A DNA stretch of 64,000 bases from Ptychodera flava. Taxonomy: Eukaryota > Hemichordata > Enteropneusta > Ptychoderidae. The stretch covers positions 38,488,090 to 38,552,089 of the forward strand of contig NC_091930.1 in assembly GCF_041260155.1 (NCBI RefSeq), given 5' to 3'. How positions within the stretch are numbered: position 1 is the stretch's first letter; each line of letters begins with the position of its first letter. Below, in pieces: positions 21,801-34,370 of the stretch. The translations under genes were made by a program, and so were the position numbers. The notes under the pieces are model-generated. The model made no database searches. It saw only the letters and a list, made by a program, of their open reading frames with translations, and was not told where the DNA came from.

Positions 21801-23609
21801 GGGAGCGTTCAGTTATTATGGCCGGGTGTGGGCCTGCAAAATCCAGGGGGGGGGGGTGTCACCTCAAATTTGAAAACTGCAAAGGGGGGGGGGGTCATGT
21901 ATTTTTCAAACAGCTCATGGGGGGGGGGGTTACTCAATTTTCATAAGTATCCGTCCCGTCAAAAAGCAGTATCACTGCCAGCGTTCAGAAATATTCTGGG
22001 AGATAAAAATGATGCGTTGCATGATTTCATTCTCTGAAGTTATTCAACTGTAAATCTGAACAAAAGTATAATTATCTGTCACGTGAACATCTTGACTTGG
22101 CAACTCTGAGGCTTGTCTTATTGTAAATCGAGCTCACTGAGGGCAATGAACAATTCCTATTTCTTACATATTAGAGATATAGCAAGTTTTGTCAGGGAAA
22201 TTATTTAACAGTTACCTGTAGACTACTAGTACCATGAAAAGTGAAATGATACTTTTAGGTGAAATTCCAATATCATAATCATCTGAACTTTCAAATACCC
22301 TATTTGAATCAAGTACTTTTGTATCAATTATCAAAACACCTATAAAAGCACAAATTAATTTAGTCTAGCATTGTAAAACAATTATTCATAGTTTTCTCAT
22401 AGACTCCAATATATTGTTAATCAACATTTCAGTGAAATTCCAAAACATACATTTTGGTAAAATTCCAAAATCCAATTTCTGGCGAACACATCAATTTCTT
22501 ACCACCCTAGTCTAATCAAGACATTAATATTAATAACAGAGAGTATATAAATACACAGGTTTACCTATTTTTGTATTGGAAAAAAATTATTCATACTTTC
22601 CTCATAGACTCCCATGTATAGTGGATGAACATTTTCAGTGAAATTCCATAATCAGATTTCTTTTACACATAATATGCACCTTTAACCATCATATTCTGAT
22701 CAAGTACAATAATGTTAATTATTGAACGTCTGTATATGCACAAGTATAGCAAGTTTTTCATTGGAAAAAAAATATTCACAATTTTATCATTGCCTCCCAT
22801 GTATAGTGGAGGAACATTTTTGGTGAAATTCTAAGGTCAAACTTTTTGTCCACGTGCCAGTTGTAACAACCCTATTTCATTTAAGTACATTTATGTAAAT
22901 TATCAAATATCTACAAATGCATAGATATAGTTTTGCATTTAAAAAGTATTTCATAATTTCCTCATACATTACCATATGATGTATAAGGTAATTTCAAAAT
23001 TATAGCAAGCATTAACACCTTGTGAGTTTGTAATAGACATCAAATCAGGCCCAATAATCATTATCATTCAAGGCAACTATGAAATTTACCAGGTCCAAGG
23101 AATATATCGAAAATGACAAAGGCTATGAGGTCATCTTGAACAACGAAATAGTGGTGGTACCAGGTGTCCGGAATGGGTAAGCATACCCTGCCAGCTAGCC
23201 GCACCCGTCAAGATTGACCCAAAGTGACAAATCCATTGTTATTTGGTGAATTCACCAAATTACTTTTGTGAGTCAATATTTGGTATGCTGTCACTCATCA
23301 TTTGAGAAACAGACAGGTTATAATTGGATACAACGTTTCCGTATCTACCATGGAACTTCTTAAATGATTTCACTAATCTACTTTCTGAGAATCCTAAGGA
23401 AGGTCATTTGAAAAAGTCTAAGATCTTTTTTTTGGATTCTATCTCTCCATACCCCCCCGAGGTGTTTGTGTGTGAAGCTTTACTCAAGCAATGGGGGGGG
23501 GGGGTTATGAAATTTTTGTCATCTTAAAAGGGGGGGTCATCAATTTTGACTGATGCGTAGGAAGAATTTGCCGGCCCACCCAGCTAGGCCATAATAACTG
23601 AACGCTCCC
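21801..23609. mobile_element. Inverted-repeat transposon (about 1.8 kb) nested in a dispersed repeat
   Basis: The ends GGGAGCGTTCAGTTATTATG and its complement (right end 23589-23609) are inverted repeats of at least 22 bp. Long G-runs lie subterminally on both sides (about 21848-21930 and 23490-23540). The interior has about four diverged tandem units of 173-205 bp keyed by GTGAAATTCC (22259, 22432, 22639, 22822), each followed by ATCAAGTAC-like and CTCATAGACTCCCA-like words. No transposase. No clear target duplication. The surrounding repeat resumes exactly beyond it. Confidence 0.75.
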
Positions 23610-23845
23610 TTCAACGGAAAATTTTACGAAAGTGTTATCTCCTCTCTCAATCAAGCGTAGTTTCTAACTCATTTAAAATGGGAATTGAGAAGAATGGTGT
23701 GTACGTTTTCAGAATTTCCAAAACTATTCTAGGAATTTTTGTACACATAGGAGACATGGTAGACTTCATCGAGGAATCTCTGATGATACAAATCACGATA
23801 TTTTATTGGAATTCTCGAATACTGTGTGATCTTCGACCTGACTTT
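23610..23845. repeat. Right part of the split dispersed repeat
   Basis: It matches 40078-40305: GAAAATTTTAC, CTATCTCCTCTCTCAATC, GAATTGAGAAGAATGGTGT, GGAGACATGGTAGACTTC and ACTGTGTG appear in order. The GATCTTCGACCTGAC word at its end also occurs downstream of reductase copy 1 (3655-3670). Confidence 0.8.
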
Positions 23846-23928
23846 AGTTACTGTGTGTCATGTGTCATCAGTAAACACTTCGCTCTGAGGTCGAATTTCT
23901 ACTTGTTATCATGTTATCAATTTTTGCC

Positions 23929-24069
<141 letters not shown>

Positions 24070-24096
24070 AATTTAAATATACAAATTAATAAATAA

Positions 24097-24236
24097 TATA
24101 GGGTTATTCACAAAATACGGCCCTGTATGGACGAGGGCTCAGTGAGTGACCTATTGGACGAGCCGAAGGCGAGTCCAATACGTCACTCACTGAGCCCGAG
24201 TCCATACAGGGCCGTATTTTGTGTATAACCCTACTA
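24097..24236. repeat. Hairpin element
   Basis: Arms of about 60 bp: TAGGGTTATTCACAAAATAC, GGCCCTGTATGGAC, GGGCTCAGTGAGTGAC and their complements. The loop contains GGACGAGCCGAAGGCGAGTCC, itself a small inverted repeat. The TATTATACACCT word immediately after it is repeated inverted at about 24667-24678, so a larger inverted-repeat element may run to about 24680. Confidence 0.8.
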
Positions 24237-24759
24237 TTATACACCTCCCTCCATTAATCGTCCGTATAAACTAATTCTATGGTAAATTTTGAGGGATGCG
24301 GCACTCGCGATATGAGTGGAACGCGCGCGATTGTTGCATTGGCTCGAAGCCAATTAATTTCCAGAGCAGTGGCCTACAAGCGAACGTCGCTGAATGTTTT
24401 CAATTTAATTAGTTTTTTAAAATAAAAATCAACTGCATTTAGACTCAGTTTTGTGTTTAGCGTGTTTTAAACCTTATACTACGAATACATTTTGGTGGAA
24501 GTTGTTATTATGTCTATAACTCACCGTAATATAGTTTGTTTACATCCGATAATCGCTAGGTCAAAGGTCAAACAAGCGCGTCGCGCGTCTCCCGTATTCG
24601 GGACTCCGCGTACTATACAAAATACGGAAAGTTATTGGACGGTCAAACTCCCATAGGTTACGGCAGTAGGTGTATAATAAATAAATTTATTTATTTATTT
24701 ATAACGCTCTGCTTTAGCATCGAGCACTGTAATTTCCCACGAGGACATCTGTATACTTC

Positions 24760-24760
<1 letters not shown>

Positions 24761-24855
<95 letters not shown>
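24761..24855. repeat. TA dinucleotide microsatellite
   Basis: About 95 bp of uninterrupted AT. Confidence 0.95.
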
Positions 24856-24856
<1 letters not shown>

Positions 24857-25161
24857 CCCGGATAATTCGACTGTCATTTAACTTAGCCAGCCGACTAAAT
24901 ACGGACCATAGTACATATTATCCAAACAACAAAGGAAATTTGCGTTGCAGTTTATAATCAGGTTTATTTCACTACAACTGATAATTCTACTACTTAATAA
25001 ATAATAAAGAAACTAAAAAATAATACACTGGATTACATTGATTAGACTGATAGTCTTGTTACTGGAAACGGATTTCCAGGCAAACAATTAAAGTTCATCC
25101 ACTATATTAAGTTGAAGGTGATTATGCAATGGCTTTTTTCGTAGGATCCATTCACTTAGCT

Positions 25162-25716
25162 CACAGGGGGCTGTCTACATGTCCGTTCGTTATATCGCTA
25201 GTAAAGATATATTCTACCAACCTTTGGTGTTCGGTCTTAACTTAGCACTGCCCTTGACAATCTTGCGTATACGTTTTATCAACATGCTGCGTCTATTATC
25301 TGATGAGTTTGAGTGCCTAATTAGCCAAAGTAATCAAGGGTAAATTACTAATCTGTAGACGCTCTCACCAGATTATCACCGGATTAAATATGACAAAGTC
25401 AATAACGAACGCACCAGCAAGGTATAACTGAAGACTTGCTGGTGCGTTCGTTATTGACTGTGTCAAATTTAATCCGGTGATAATCTGGTGAGAGCGTCCA
25501 CAGATTAGTAATTTACCCTTGATTACTTTGACTAATGAGGCACTCAAACTCATCAGATAATAGACGCAGCATGTTGATAAAACGTATACGCAAGATTGTC
25601 AAGGGCAGTGCTAAGTTAAGACCGAAACACCAAAGGTTGGTAGAATATATCTTTATTAGCGATATAACGAAACACCTACCCACCCCTGGGGACGGACATG
25701 TAGACAGCCCCCTGTG
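25162..25716. mobile_element. Foldback (near-palindromic) element, copy 2
   Basis: 555 bp, nearly identical to 19971-20526, with the same CACAGGGGGCTGTCTACATG ends and the same central turn. The 7-bp CTTAGCT is duplicated outside both ends (25155-25161 and 25717-25723). Two insertions with different 7-bp duplications show that 7 bp is the target rule for this family. Frames inside are palindrome shadows. Confidence 0.92.
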
Positions 25717-25723
25717 CTTAGCT

Positions 25724-27225
25724 GAGGTTCATATAGTCGTACAATGGCCAATGCCTTGGGTGGCAGTCTAGAGTCCGTCCTGTTGCTATGACGATGACAG
25801 TCTATCCAGTAGGAAAGCTACTTTACACACAGAGCTCTTCCAGACAATCCTCCCTGGGGATTTTGTATTCCAACCACTGGTGGCGGTAATCCAGTCGATG
25901 ATAATCTGGTATTGACACGAACACCTTGGGCTCTCCTTGGCTCTCCGTACACACTCAGGCCCCACAATAGGATTCAGTCTATCCGTTATTCATTAACTGG
26001 ATCTCCTCTCTGTAAGCACAGTCATGTAAAAAGACCAATGGAAATTATGTAAGCGTTTCCTCCTGTTTGAACAATCTCATTCAGGATGAGACTAATAGCT
26101 CTGGTCAGTGACGTGACAAATGTGTTCAAAAAACACAATTGTATCACTTTTATTTGTCCGTATTTTGAGTATGATCAAATAAAATAACAAAGAAATAAAT
26201 AGCTCATGACTTTCTATAGTAAATATACTATAACCTGTCAAAAGTTTAATCCAAAACATTTTAGCCAAGATTGAGTAATGACTTCACAAAGTTTGAAAAC
26301 TGGCCTCGAATCCACACACTGCCCCACTGATAAGCATGGCCGCCATTTTGCTAATGAGCCGGGCCAAACACAAAAGTGCCAACTTGTCTCCCAAGGCTGA
26401 TGTGGAATGTTCCATTATAAGAAGTCACACAGTTTGAGGGGACAGCATGTAAGCTTAAGCTTTAAAATGAGGGGTCACAATCGACACTCGGCTGAAAAAT
26501 GTGGAAATGGCATCAAAAATAAGACACCTGACACGAAATGTTACCAAAATTAACCTTTTGATCCAGTATTGTGGCCTCTAAATTTAATGACCAAGTACCA
26601 TTTGTTCATTTAAAACTAATTTTTCGATGTTTGGAGCGAACGCAAAAGTTTAAACTGCCTTTTTTTGAAATAATTTTAATAAAATATCATGGTTCCATGA
26701 CAATCGCATATGCAAAAGTATACATAACTTCGTACAATTGGTGCAGGCACCAGCTCTTGCTAACCAGTGCAGTTACTCTTACAAAATATTTAGGGAAAAA
26801 TCGACAGGCCTGTAGATAATTAAAACATTGGACATCGCAACGCGAAAATTGTGATTTTCGACCAGAACCCCCACTACTGAACAAAACGTTTGGAAGCCTA
26901 GTAAAAAATACGATTGCAAAGTTGTGATTTGAACATCTCCCCCCGAACATGTTTAATTGCTTTTAATTACAACACTGTTTGATGTTTGAACAGTTGACTT
27001 CATTTTGAACAACAAGCTGTTCACAACACGATTGGGTATCACTCACGCGCATTGCATCCCCGGCTTGACATGCCAAATAACATGCGTGACAATCCAAACA
27101 AGCAACCCTAAACCAGAAGTGCTCCCGTGTTTCAGTAGATGCATATATTTTGTAGTTGTCTCCAAATCGATACTTTTCTCCGACATTCCTGCCATGAATT
27201 CGCTACTTCATTAAAATTGTTAAAA
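25724..27225. other. No gene recognised
   Basis: Mixed intergenic DNA. No coding frame with domain or splice support was seen. Confidence 0.45.
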
Positions 27226-27229
27226 TTGT

Positions 27230-27985
27230 TAAAATCGACATGTTTGAGCAGACTTTGGTCAGGTTATTGAATTTTTATATGCCAAAGTATGAAAGCTCAT
27301 CAAATATGCAAATTCTCTTCTTTGGCCAAGTCCTTCCAGTCATAATTCACTAATTGGTAAAGGTCTTTAAACATGCAAATTAGAAATAGCCGACGTGCAA
27401 ATGTTTATTATCTGCCACTACTCTGATATCATCAACATATCGCATTTCATCAGCTTTGGTCTTCAATTAAGTTGACCGTGCGTCCAGTTTCCTGTCCCTC
27501 ATTAGGAAAGTTCTTTGAGTATGCAAATTAGTTATTGGGTGATCTAAAATGCTAATCGACTTTCACTAATCTTAACTTATAGTATCTGCAATATACATAC
27601 CAAATTACATCGACTTTGGTCGAGAAAATCAAGATGTAGCCCTAATAAGGAAAGTACATGAAATAAAAAAAAATGTTTATGAGCAGTGCTATCGTCACTG
27701 AACTTCTACATGATCTTGAAATCTATAAATGGTTTCTTGATTAAAGTCAGTAAGAAGATTCAGGAAATCAAATGATACTGCCATACAGAGGAAATCTGAT
27801 TTCTCAGTGAACAAATAATTATGCTAATTAGTATGTATTATGCAAGTCTCACCCCCCAAAACTAATCAGCTCTTGCAATACCAAAACCGAATCTTCGTAC
27901 CAGAATCCAATTCGACAATTCGTTCTTTAGATCTATCGCCAACAGACTGACAGACAGGCATACCTGACACTGAGAGCGGTGACGG
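27230..27985. mobile_element. Hairpin-microsatellite-tandem-array element, family 1 (degraded copy B)
   Basis: About four diverged units (CTCATCAAATATGCAAATTC, TAAACATGCAAATTAG, GAGTATGCAAATTAG and others) are followed by AAACTAATCAGCTCTTGCAAT and GACAGACAGGCA. This is the same order as copy A at 18.4-19.8 kb. No terminal palindrome was recognised. Confidence 0.6.
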
Positions 27986-28612
27986 TAAGACAATAGCCAG
28001 GGCCTTCACACTAAATGATCGAATGATTGCCAGGTCAAGCCGGTCAAATTTCTGAAGAGGTAATGAAAGTTTACAGTCTTCTGAATCACTACAATTTGTA
28101 CACCGCTCTTATGATGTTTGTAAGCATTAGTTTAAAGTGTCACTTGCAAATTAAAGACGACACTGCCAGCACAGACGGACTTTAGTAAGTAGGGTGGTGA
28201 GTGCCTGAAAATGAACGATTTAAACCTATATGCTCAAAACCCTCCTCAGCTAAACTCCAAACCACGCTCTTTCGTATTAAAAATGAAAATCGAGAGTCAA
28301 CTTTCAAACCTGTGAATGAGCAATACAAAATTTCATCTCAGCGACAGATGTTTATAGGCTTAAATTTTCTGAAGACTCTGGTCTGCTGTTTCTTTTAGCC
28401 TCTCTTTAAAATTAGAATATTAAACAAAAGTTCCACCGTTTTTTTGTGAAAGCAGAGAACTAACACAGGTTTTAGCGGCCATTATTTAATGCAGTTATTG
28501 GTTATTTTAAATACCATACAAATTTTGGAGTCTAAACATTTGTTCTCAATGCACATTGTCGTGCACGCTAGACATAGAAATTGTATGCATTAGAGAACAC
28601 TTAATAAGTGGC

Positions 28613-29743
28613 TTTAAAGCCCCCATAGCTGCGAAAGTGCAATAAACGGATCTCAAAATATCCTGTTTTCTAATAGTTTTCTTTGAATAAGATCCATTAA
28701 AGACTGAAAAAGTGTATAACACTATCATAAGTGTTGAAAGTGGCATGTAAATGCAAACGTTTTAACAATTATATAATTTTTTTTTTAATAAGATCGGCTT
28801 TATTTCTTCAGACATTAAACATACAACTGATCGTTAGTGATTTACAGGTGATTTATAAACTCTGAAATAATTCTGTTTCTCTTGGCATAATTCATGTAAT
28901 ATAATTCCTCAATCAATAAACTTGTCACGTTGTTTTGTTTTAAAATTCTTGCCTTGTATACTGAAAAAGTGCCAACCATAATTATCATATTCAAGGCTTC
29001 AAACTTAGGCATACCTAGAAAATAACCATATATAACATGTTTCCATCGCATGTTCAACTGGATATCATATGTTTTGTTAAGGGCCCGAAAAACAGACGCC
29101 CAAAAATGCTTTACTCGTGGACATTCAAAAAGAAAATGTTCACAGTCTTCAAGAGAAATACATTGCTCACACATTGGAGAAGGTTCCTTCTTCCATCTAA
29201 ATAAATTTGATCTGTGAGGTAGTTTGTCATACAGCAAAAACAAATTAAACTGAGCGATTTTCTTGATTGTCATGTTTTTCACCTTGCTTGACCATATCAG
29301 CTGCCAACTGGCACACTGACCAATTCTGTTTTCCCACACTGTTTTTGCATACGATGTCCTTTAACAATTATATAATTTTAGATTTCCCGCTTTTTCCAAA
29401 AAATAATCACATGACAGAAAAAATAAAGATTACAACAACAAAATGATGGTCATCGTGTGTTGTGCATTCAAGTAAATGGCATCATGCTTGTTTCTTTCAT
29501 AATTTCGATGTGTATGTGCAGGAAGTGCTGCATTTTTTGTACTTTCCCGTGGGGGCGACATTTTATGAGTGCGGCACCCGTTTATTGTTTGACCTGTTAA
29601 TACGCGTATAGGCATGGTCCAAATCAGTGAGCAGTGATACTTCGATACATGTCCTTCAGTTAGCGCAGTTACACGAACCAACTTTGGTTTGAAAATAAAA
29701 ACCATGAAAATAAAGCATAAGTTCGCAGCTATTGGGGATCTAA
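28613..29743. mobile_element. MITE interrupted by a LINE insertion
   Basis: The left end CTTTAAAGCCCCCATAGCTG and the right end, complemented GCTTTAGATCCCCAATAGCTG, are inverted repeats. A TTAA-like word lies at the left end and a decayed form at the right. Without the LINE it would be about 530 bp. Relatives are at 12170-12395 and, more distantly, 10094-10600. Confidence 0.65.
28781..29359 (-). mobile_element. 5'-truncated LINE insertion with 20-bp target duplication
   Basis: On the - strand a frame at 29339-28842 encodes about 165 residues that match the C-terminal region after the reverse transcriptase of many LINEs. It has KLPHRSNLFRWKKE, then a CEQC...CEHFLFECPRVKHFW zinc-finger-like motif. 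The element ends at an A-tail that reads as a T-run at 28781-28786 on the + strand. TTTAACAATTATATAATTTT is repeated exactly on both sides (28761-28780 and 29360-29379). Reverse transcriptase and endonuclease parts are missing, as is usual for 5'-truncated copies. The clean frame suggests a fairly young insertion. Confidence 0.9.
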
Positions 29744-31385
29744 AGCTTGCTGCATTTCTAAAGGGCTGTCACAGTTAGTTGTGACTAAGTATACGTTATT
29801 GAGATCTAAAAAACTCAGGATAATCACCACCAAAATATAATGCTAAATACTGGTAAACTAAACTTTGATCTTAACTCGCATTTACTATTTTATTAAAACA
29901 TATTTTCCAAGCTATTCATCATCGATTACGTCATCGGGGATATTTAAATCATCATTTTCACTGTTCAGTGTATGTAGATGATTGAGTTAGAGGTTTGGTG
30001 AGTGAGTGACGTGAGTCAATCTTCCTTTCTTAACTTCTAATAATTACTGTTGAAAATAAGTAAAAGAATACATCATCAATCGTATGAGGGCGCCCTTCTG
30101 TTCCCCGAAAATAGAGGCAAAGACCCATTCAGCCCTTGCGATTCGCGTGACACACCTGGTGCACAATTGCTCAATCCTGTACGTGCGCTCATGATCTTAA
30201 GAGGGTATTGTTCAAATTACTGTTGCTTTTAAATTCTCGTGGTAATATATTGCAAAATTCAATTCAATGCAGCATTCTGCATATAGACGGAGGACTTGAA
30301 ATTTTTTGAGAGTATTGAGGTGGATCTGAAAAAAGGAAGATTTCAATGACAATTTCTCCAGACCATCCCCACCATTTTTGTGAGCGCACTCTTACGTTGA
30401 ATGTTCGTTAAACCCCGGCTCGAACAGGCCAGGGATCTAGATTAACTAAAGTATCGAGGAGATTATGAGGCGCTACTGTTCTTTGTTTTCCTCTCAAATT
30501 GCAGTCGTTGTATAAACATGTTGCGAGGTTATTGGATTAATCCGACAAGACTCTTCATTCTTATACCTCAAATTTATGTACCATTATGGTTGCATGATGG
30601 AAAGAGCCCCCTTCGATTGGGAGTCTGTTTGGGTAGCACTGTGAGAAGCACATGCATGTCCATCACACTAAGTTGCCAAGTCAGGGTTCTCCCTGAAGCA
30701 ATGGCCACTACTCTTAAATCATGAACATAATAATTAATCCCATTAACTACATATTATGAAAATTAGCCACTTTGCTATCAGAAATTCCCGGGGAGAACAC
30801 TTTTCACACCAAGCCATAAACTTTGCACAATTCTAAAAATTTGGGTTTCCTTTGATGTGATCATCATGAAAAAGTCAATTTGATTCTTTAGCTCTGGTGG
30901 TTTCACGCAATTCCCTTTTGCCAATTCCAATGCAGTATTGTTGTATAGCAAATCGTAACATCTTTGTCAGCATTGTTAAGGAGCTGAAAATGAAGAACTA
31001 GAGATAAAAATATCACGCAATTTTCAAAGATAATTTGTGCAAACACGAATTAAATAAGGCTGTAATTCAGTAACACAGCTGAGTGACTCTATCGACGGGA
31101 TTTACTCCTGAACTGATGTCGGATGAAGAAGAGAGAGGGTAGATGTGTCATCTTGAGGTCGCCTGCTTGAAGAGCAAACCCGTTGAATGAACTTTTATGT
31201 ACATAAGATGGCTGTCTAAAAGAAAAAGTGTATTCCAAAAAAAGCGTGTTAAGAGGACGATAGTGTTGTGAACTTTGGTATACAGGAAATCTTCTCTCAA
31301 ACCATTTGTTAATTTGCTTTGCAATTTAGTAGGTAGGTTCCTAAAGCCGAAACAAGCATGTATAATTTGCTAGTCCCACTGTCAG
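29744..31385. other. No gene recognised
   Basis: Intergenic sequence without a supported coding frame. Short frames at 30050 and 30518 have no domain. Confidence 0.45.
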
Positions 31386-31862
31386 CGACGCTGAGCTTAT
31401 CAAGCTGATTTTCATCATAGTCTGTCCGTCGTCCGTCAACCATTGCCTTCTCCTCTGAAACTGCATATCTGATTGCTCAGAAATTTGATATGCAGTTCAC
31501 TTGGGATGACCTCAAATTTGTTCATATTGTGGCGAAAATTGTATCATTTGTATTTTTGCTGTTTTTGGTCAAAACGTCTGCTCAGAGACCGCTTGTCCGA
31601 TTGCTTTGACATTTGATATGTAGACAACTTTGGGTGACCTCAGTTACGTTTGTTCAAATTGTGTTGAAATTTGCATATTTTTTTTTTGGGGGCATTTTTG
31701 CTGTTGTCAGTCAAAAAATCTTTTAAAAAATCTTCAAAAAAACCGCCTGGATATTGGGGAAATAGGTCCCTGAGGTTGACCTATTTCAGATTTGTTCAAA
31801 TTGTACAGGACTTTGCAAATTTGTATATTTAAGGCAACTTTTGAAATATTTGGTCGATTTTT
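31386..31862. repeat. Tandem units, outer array (left part)
   Basis: Diverged units of about 115-130 bp contain GATTGCTTTGACATTTGATATG, TTTTTGCTGTTTTTGGTCAAAA and TGACCTCA. The same unit type reappears at 33540-34370, so the intervening array looks inserted. Confidence 0.65.
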
Positions 31863-33000
31863 AGTCCCCACGGACACCGTCCGGGGGGCTTATAGATTTG
31901 GTCATGTCCGTGCGTGTGCGTGCGTGCGTGCGTGCGTTGCGTGCGTGCGTGCGTTCGTTCACGCAGATATCTAGAGATGCAGGAACCGATTTCATTCAAA
32001 CTTGGTACAAGGATTACTTCATATGTCATACAGATGCACGTCGATTGTTTTGAGATAGATCCAATATGGCCGCCAGGCGGCCATTTTATTACGATTTTTT
32101 CATGTACAGAGCCATAACTCAGACATGTTTCAACCGATTTTATTCAAAGTTGGTACAAGGACATTGACCAATGTCATAGATATGCACGTCAATTTGTTTT
32201 GTGATACGATCCAATATGGCCGCCAGGCGGCCTTTTATTACGATTTTTTTCATGTACAGAGCCATAACTCAGACATGTTTCAACCGATTTTATTCAAATT
32301 TGGTACAAGGACATTGACCAATGTCATAGATATGCACGTCAATTTGTTTTGTGATACGATCCAATATGGCCGCCAGGCGGCCATTTTATTTCGATTTTTT
32401 CATATACAGAGCAGCCATGACTCAGACATGTTTCAACCGATTTTATTCAAAGTTGTTACAAGGACATTGACCAATGTCATAGGTATGCACGTCAATTTGT
32501 TATGTCGTACGATCCAATATGGCTGCTGTGTGGCCATTTTATTACGATTTTTTCATATACAGAGGCATAACTCAGGCATATCTCAACCAATTTTATTCAA
32601 AGTTGTTACAAGGACATTGACCTATGTCATACATATGTACGTCAATTTGTTATGTGATACGATCCAATATGGCCGCTAGGCAGCCATTTTATTACGATGT
32701 TTTCATGTATAGAGCCATAACTCAGACATGTTTCAACCGATTTTATTCAAGTTGGTACAAGGAGATTGACTATGTCATAGATATGCATGTCAGTTTGTTA
32801 TATGATATGATCCAATATGGCTGCCTTGTTGCCATTTTTTTCTATGTCAGGAACCATAACTCAGACATGTATCAAGCAAATTTATTCAAAGTTGGTACAA
32901 GGACATTGACCTATTTCATACATATGCTCGTCAATTTGTTTCACGTCATGTAGCAGTAACATGTCAATTATTGAAGATTCGTAAGTAGGCTGATATGTCA
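31863..33000. mobile_element. Hairpin-microsatellite-tandem-array element, family 2
   Basis: It starts with a hairpin, CCCCACGGACACCGTCCGGGG (about 31866-31887). A GTGC microsatellite (31905-31955) follows, then about seven tandem units of roughly 150 bp (anchors near 31971, 32112, 32261, 32414, 32564, 32714, 32853). The units are keyed by CATAACTCAGACATGTTTCA, TTGGTACAAGGACATTGACC and CCAATATGGCCGCC. The long repetitive frames at 32125 and 32624 are products of the unit length and not genes. The part order matches family 1 although the sequence differs. Confidence 0.75.
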
Positions 33001-34370
33001 AGAAATACGGACTGCATCAAATTCATGAAACTTTATACAGATGTTAACTGATGTTAAGCTCACATTGCTTTAACATTGAAAAAGACATTTATCAGTGTCA
33101 TTTTTATTAATTTGTAATTGCATAAGTAATGAACTTTCCTAATTAGGGTGATATAGCCACAAATTAATACAACATCAAATGTGATGAAACTTGATACAGA
33201 TGTTGATCTCATAGTGTTGTAAATACTGCATCAAACTTTATGAAATATGGTACCAGTGATAATCTGTTAAGTGTTAGAATTGTATGCAAAAAGTTTTGCA
33301 ACATCCTGTTGATTAATTCCTAGTTGACTCATTTTATGAACTTTAGGATGGTGGCCTACATTGGTTTTATGTTTTCATCACCATGGAACTCATTCTTGGC
33401 CATTGAGCGCCATCTGTATCAAAGTATTTTTATCACAGACCTAATTAATGAAGAGGACTCTATCCTCTCTGAGGACATGTAATCAAAGTACCCATTAACA
33501 AGTGGGGACTGTGTCATCAACGATGACTTTTTTTCAAAACAGCTTGTCTGGTAGATTGAAATTATGGTGAAATGTATAATTTTGTATTTTGGGGGCAATT
33601 TTTGGCACTTTTGGTCCAAAGTTTGTTATAAGCTACTTGTCTGGTAGCTTTTGAATTTGATATACAGGTTCTACATGTTCTAAATGTACAAATTTGTATT
33701 TTGGGGCAAGTTTTTGCACTTTTGGTCCAACGTTTGTCAAAAACTACTTGTCTGATAGCTTTGGAATTTGATACACAGGTTCTATAGATTAACTTAATAT
33801 TGACAAATTAACTAATATTTGGGTTCATAGGGATTATCTCAACGTGATATATATTTAAATTATGATGAAATCTGCAATTTTTTTCTTTTTAGGGCATGTT
33901 TTGACATTTTTGGTCAAAAAATTTGTTTCTTAAAAATGCTTGTCTGATAGCTTTGATATTAGATACACATGTTTTTACGGAGTATCTTAATGTGACATAT
34001 TCAAACTAAGATGAAATCTTCAATTTTGTGTTTTTGCAGGTATTTTTGCCATTTATGGTCAGGCAATCCTGAAATGAGCGATCAAAAATTTTCACCATCA
34101 ACATTTTTGTAACTAATAGTCATTCTCTACATAACACAGCGGGGCTTGATCAGCCGTTACATCGTTTGTTCAAATTATGGTGGTGAAGTTTGCATGTAAT
34201 TGTATTTTAGGCAATTTTTGCCCTTTTTATAATGAAAAAAAATATCTTCTAAGAAACCACTCGTCTGATTGCTTTGAAATTTGGTACGCAGGTTCCCACG
34301 GGTGATCTGACTAACATTTATCCACATTGTGATGAAATTTGTACATTCTGATATCCCCGCATATGCGTTT
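33001..34370. repeat. Mixed repeat: family-1 fragment then outer array (right part)
   Basis: 33060-33260 resembles family-1 units (TAATGAACTTTCCTAATTAG, GATGAAACTTGATACAGATG). From 33540 to 34370 units keyed by TTGTCTGGTAGCTTTTGAATTTGATA and TTTGGTCCAA repeat at about 115-130 bp, like 31386-31862. Confidence 0.6.

Noticed and set aside
28842-29339. The 165-residue - strand frame as a host gene
   Set aside because: Its sequence is the LINE tail type, and the exact 20-bp duplication plus A-run mark it as an insertion.
32125-32953. 184- and 109-residue frames with repeated FQPILFK segments
   Set aside because: The tandem unit is close to a multiple of three and happens to stay open. The peptide simply repeats the family-2 array and has no domain.
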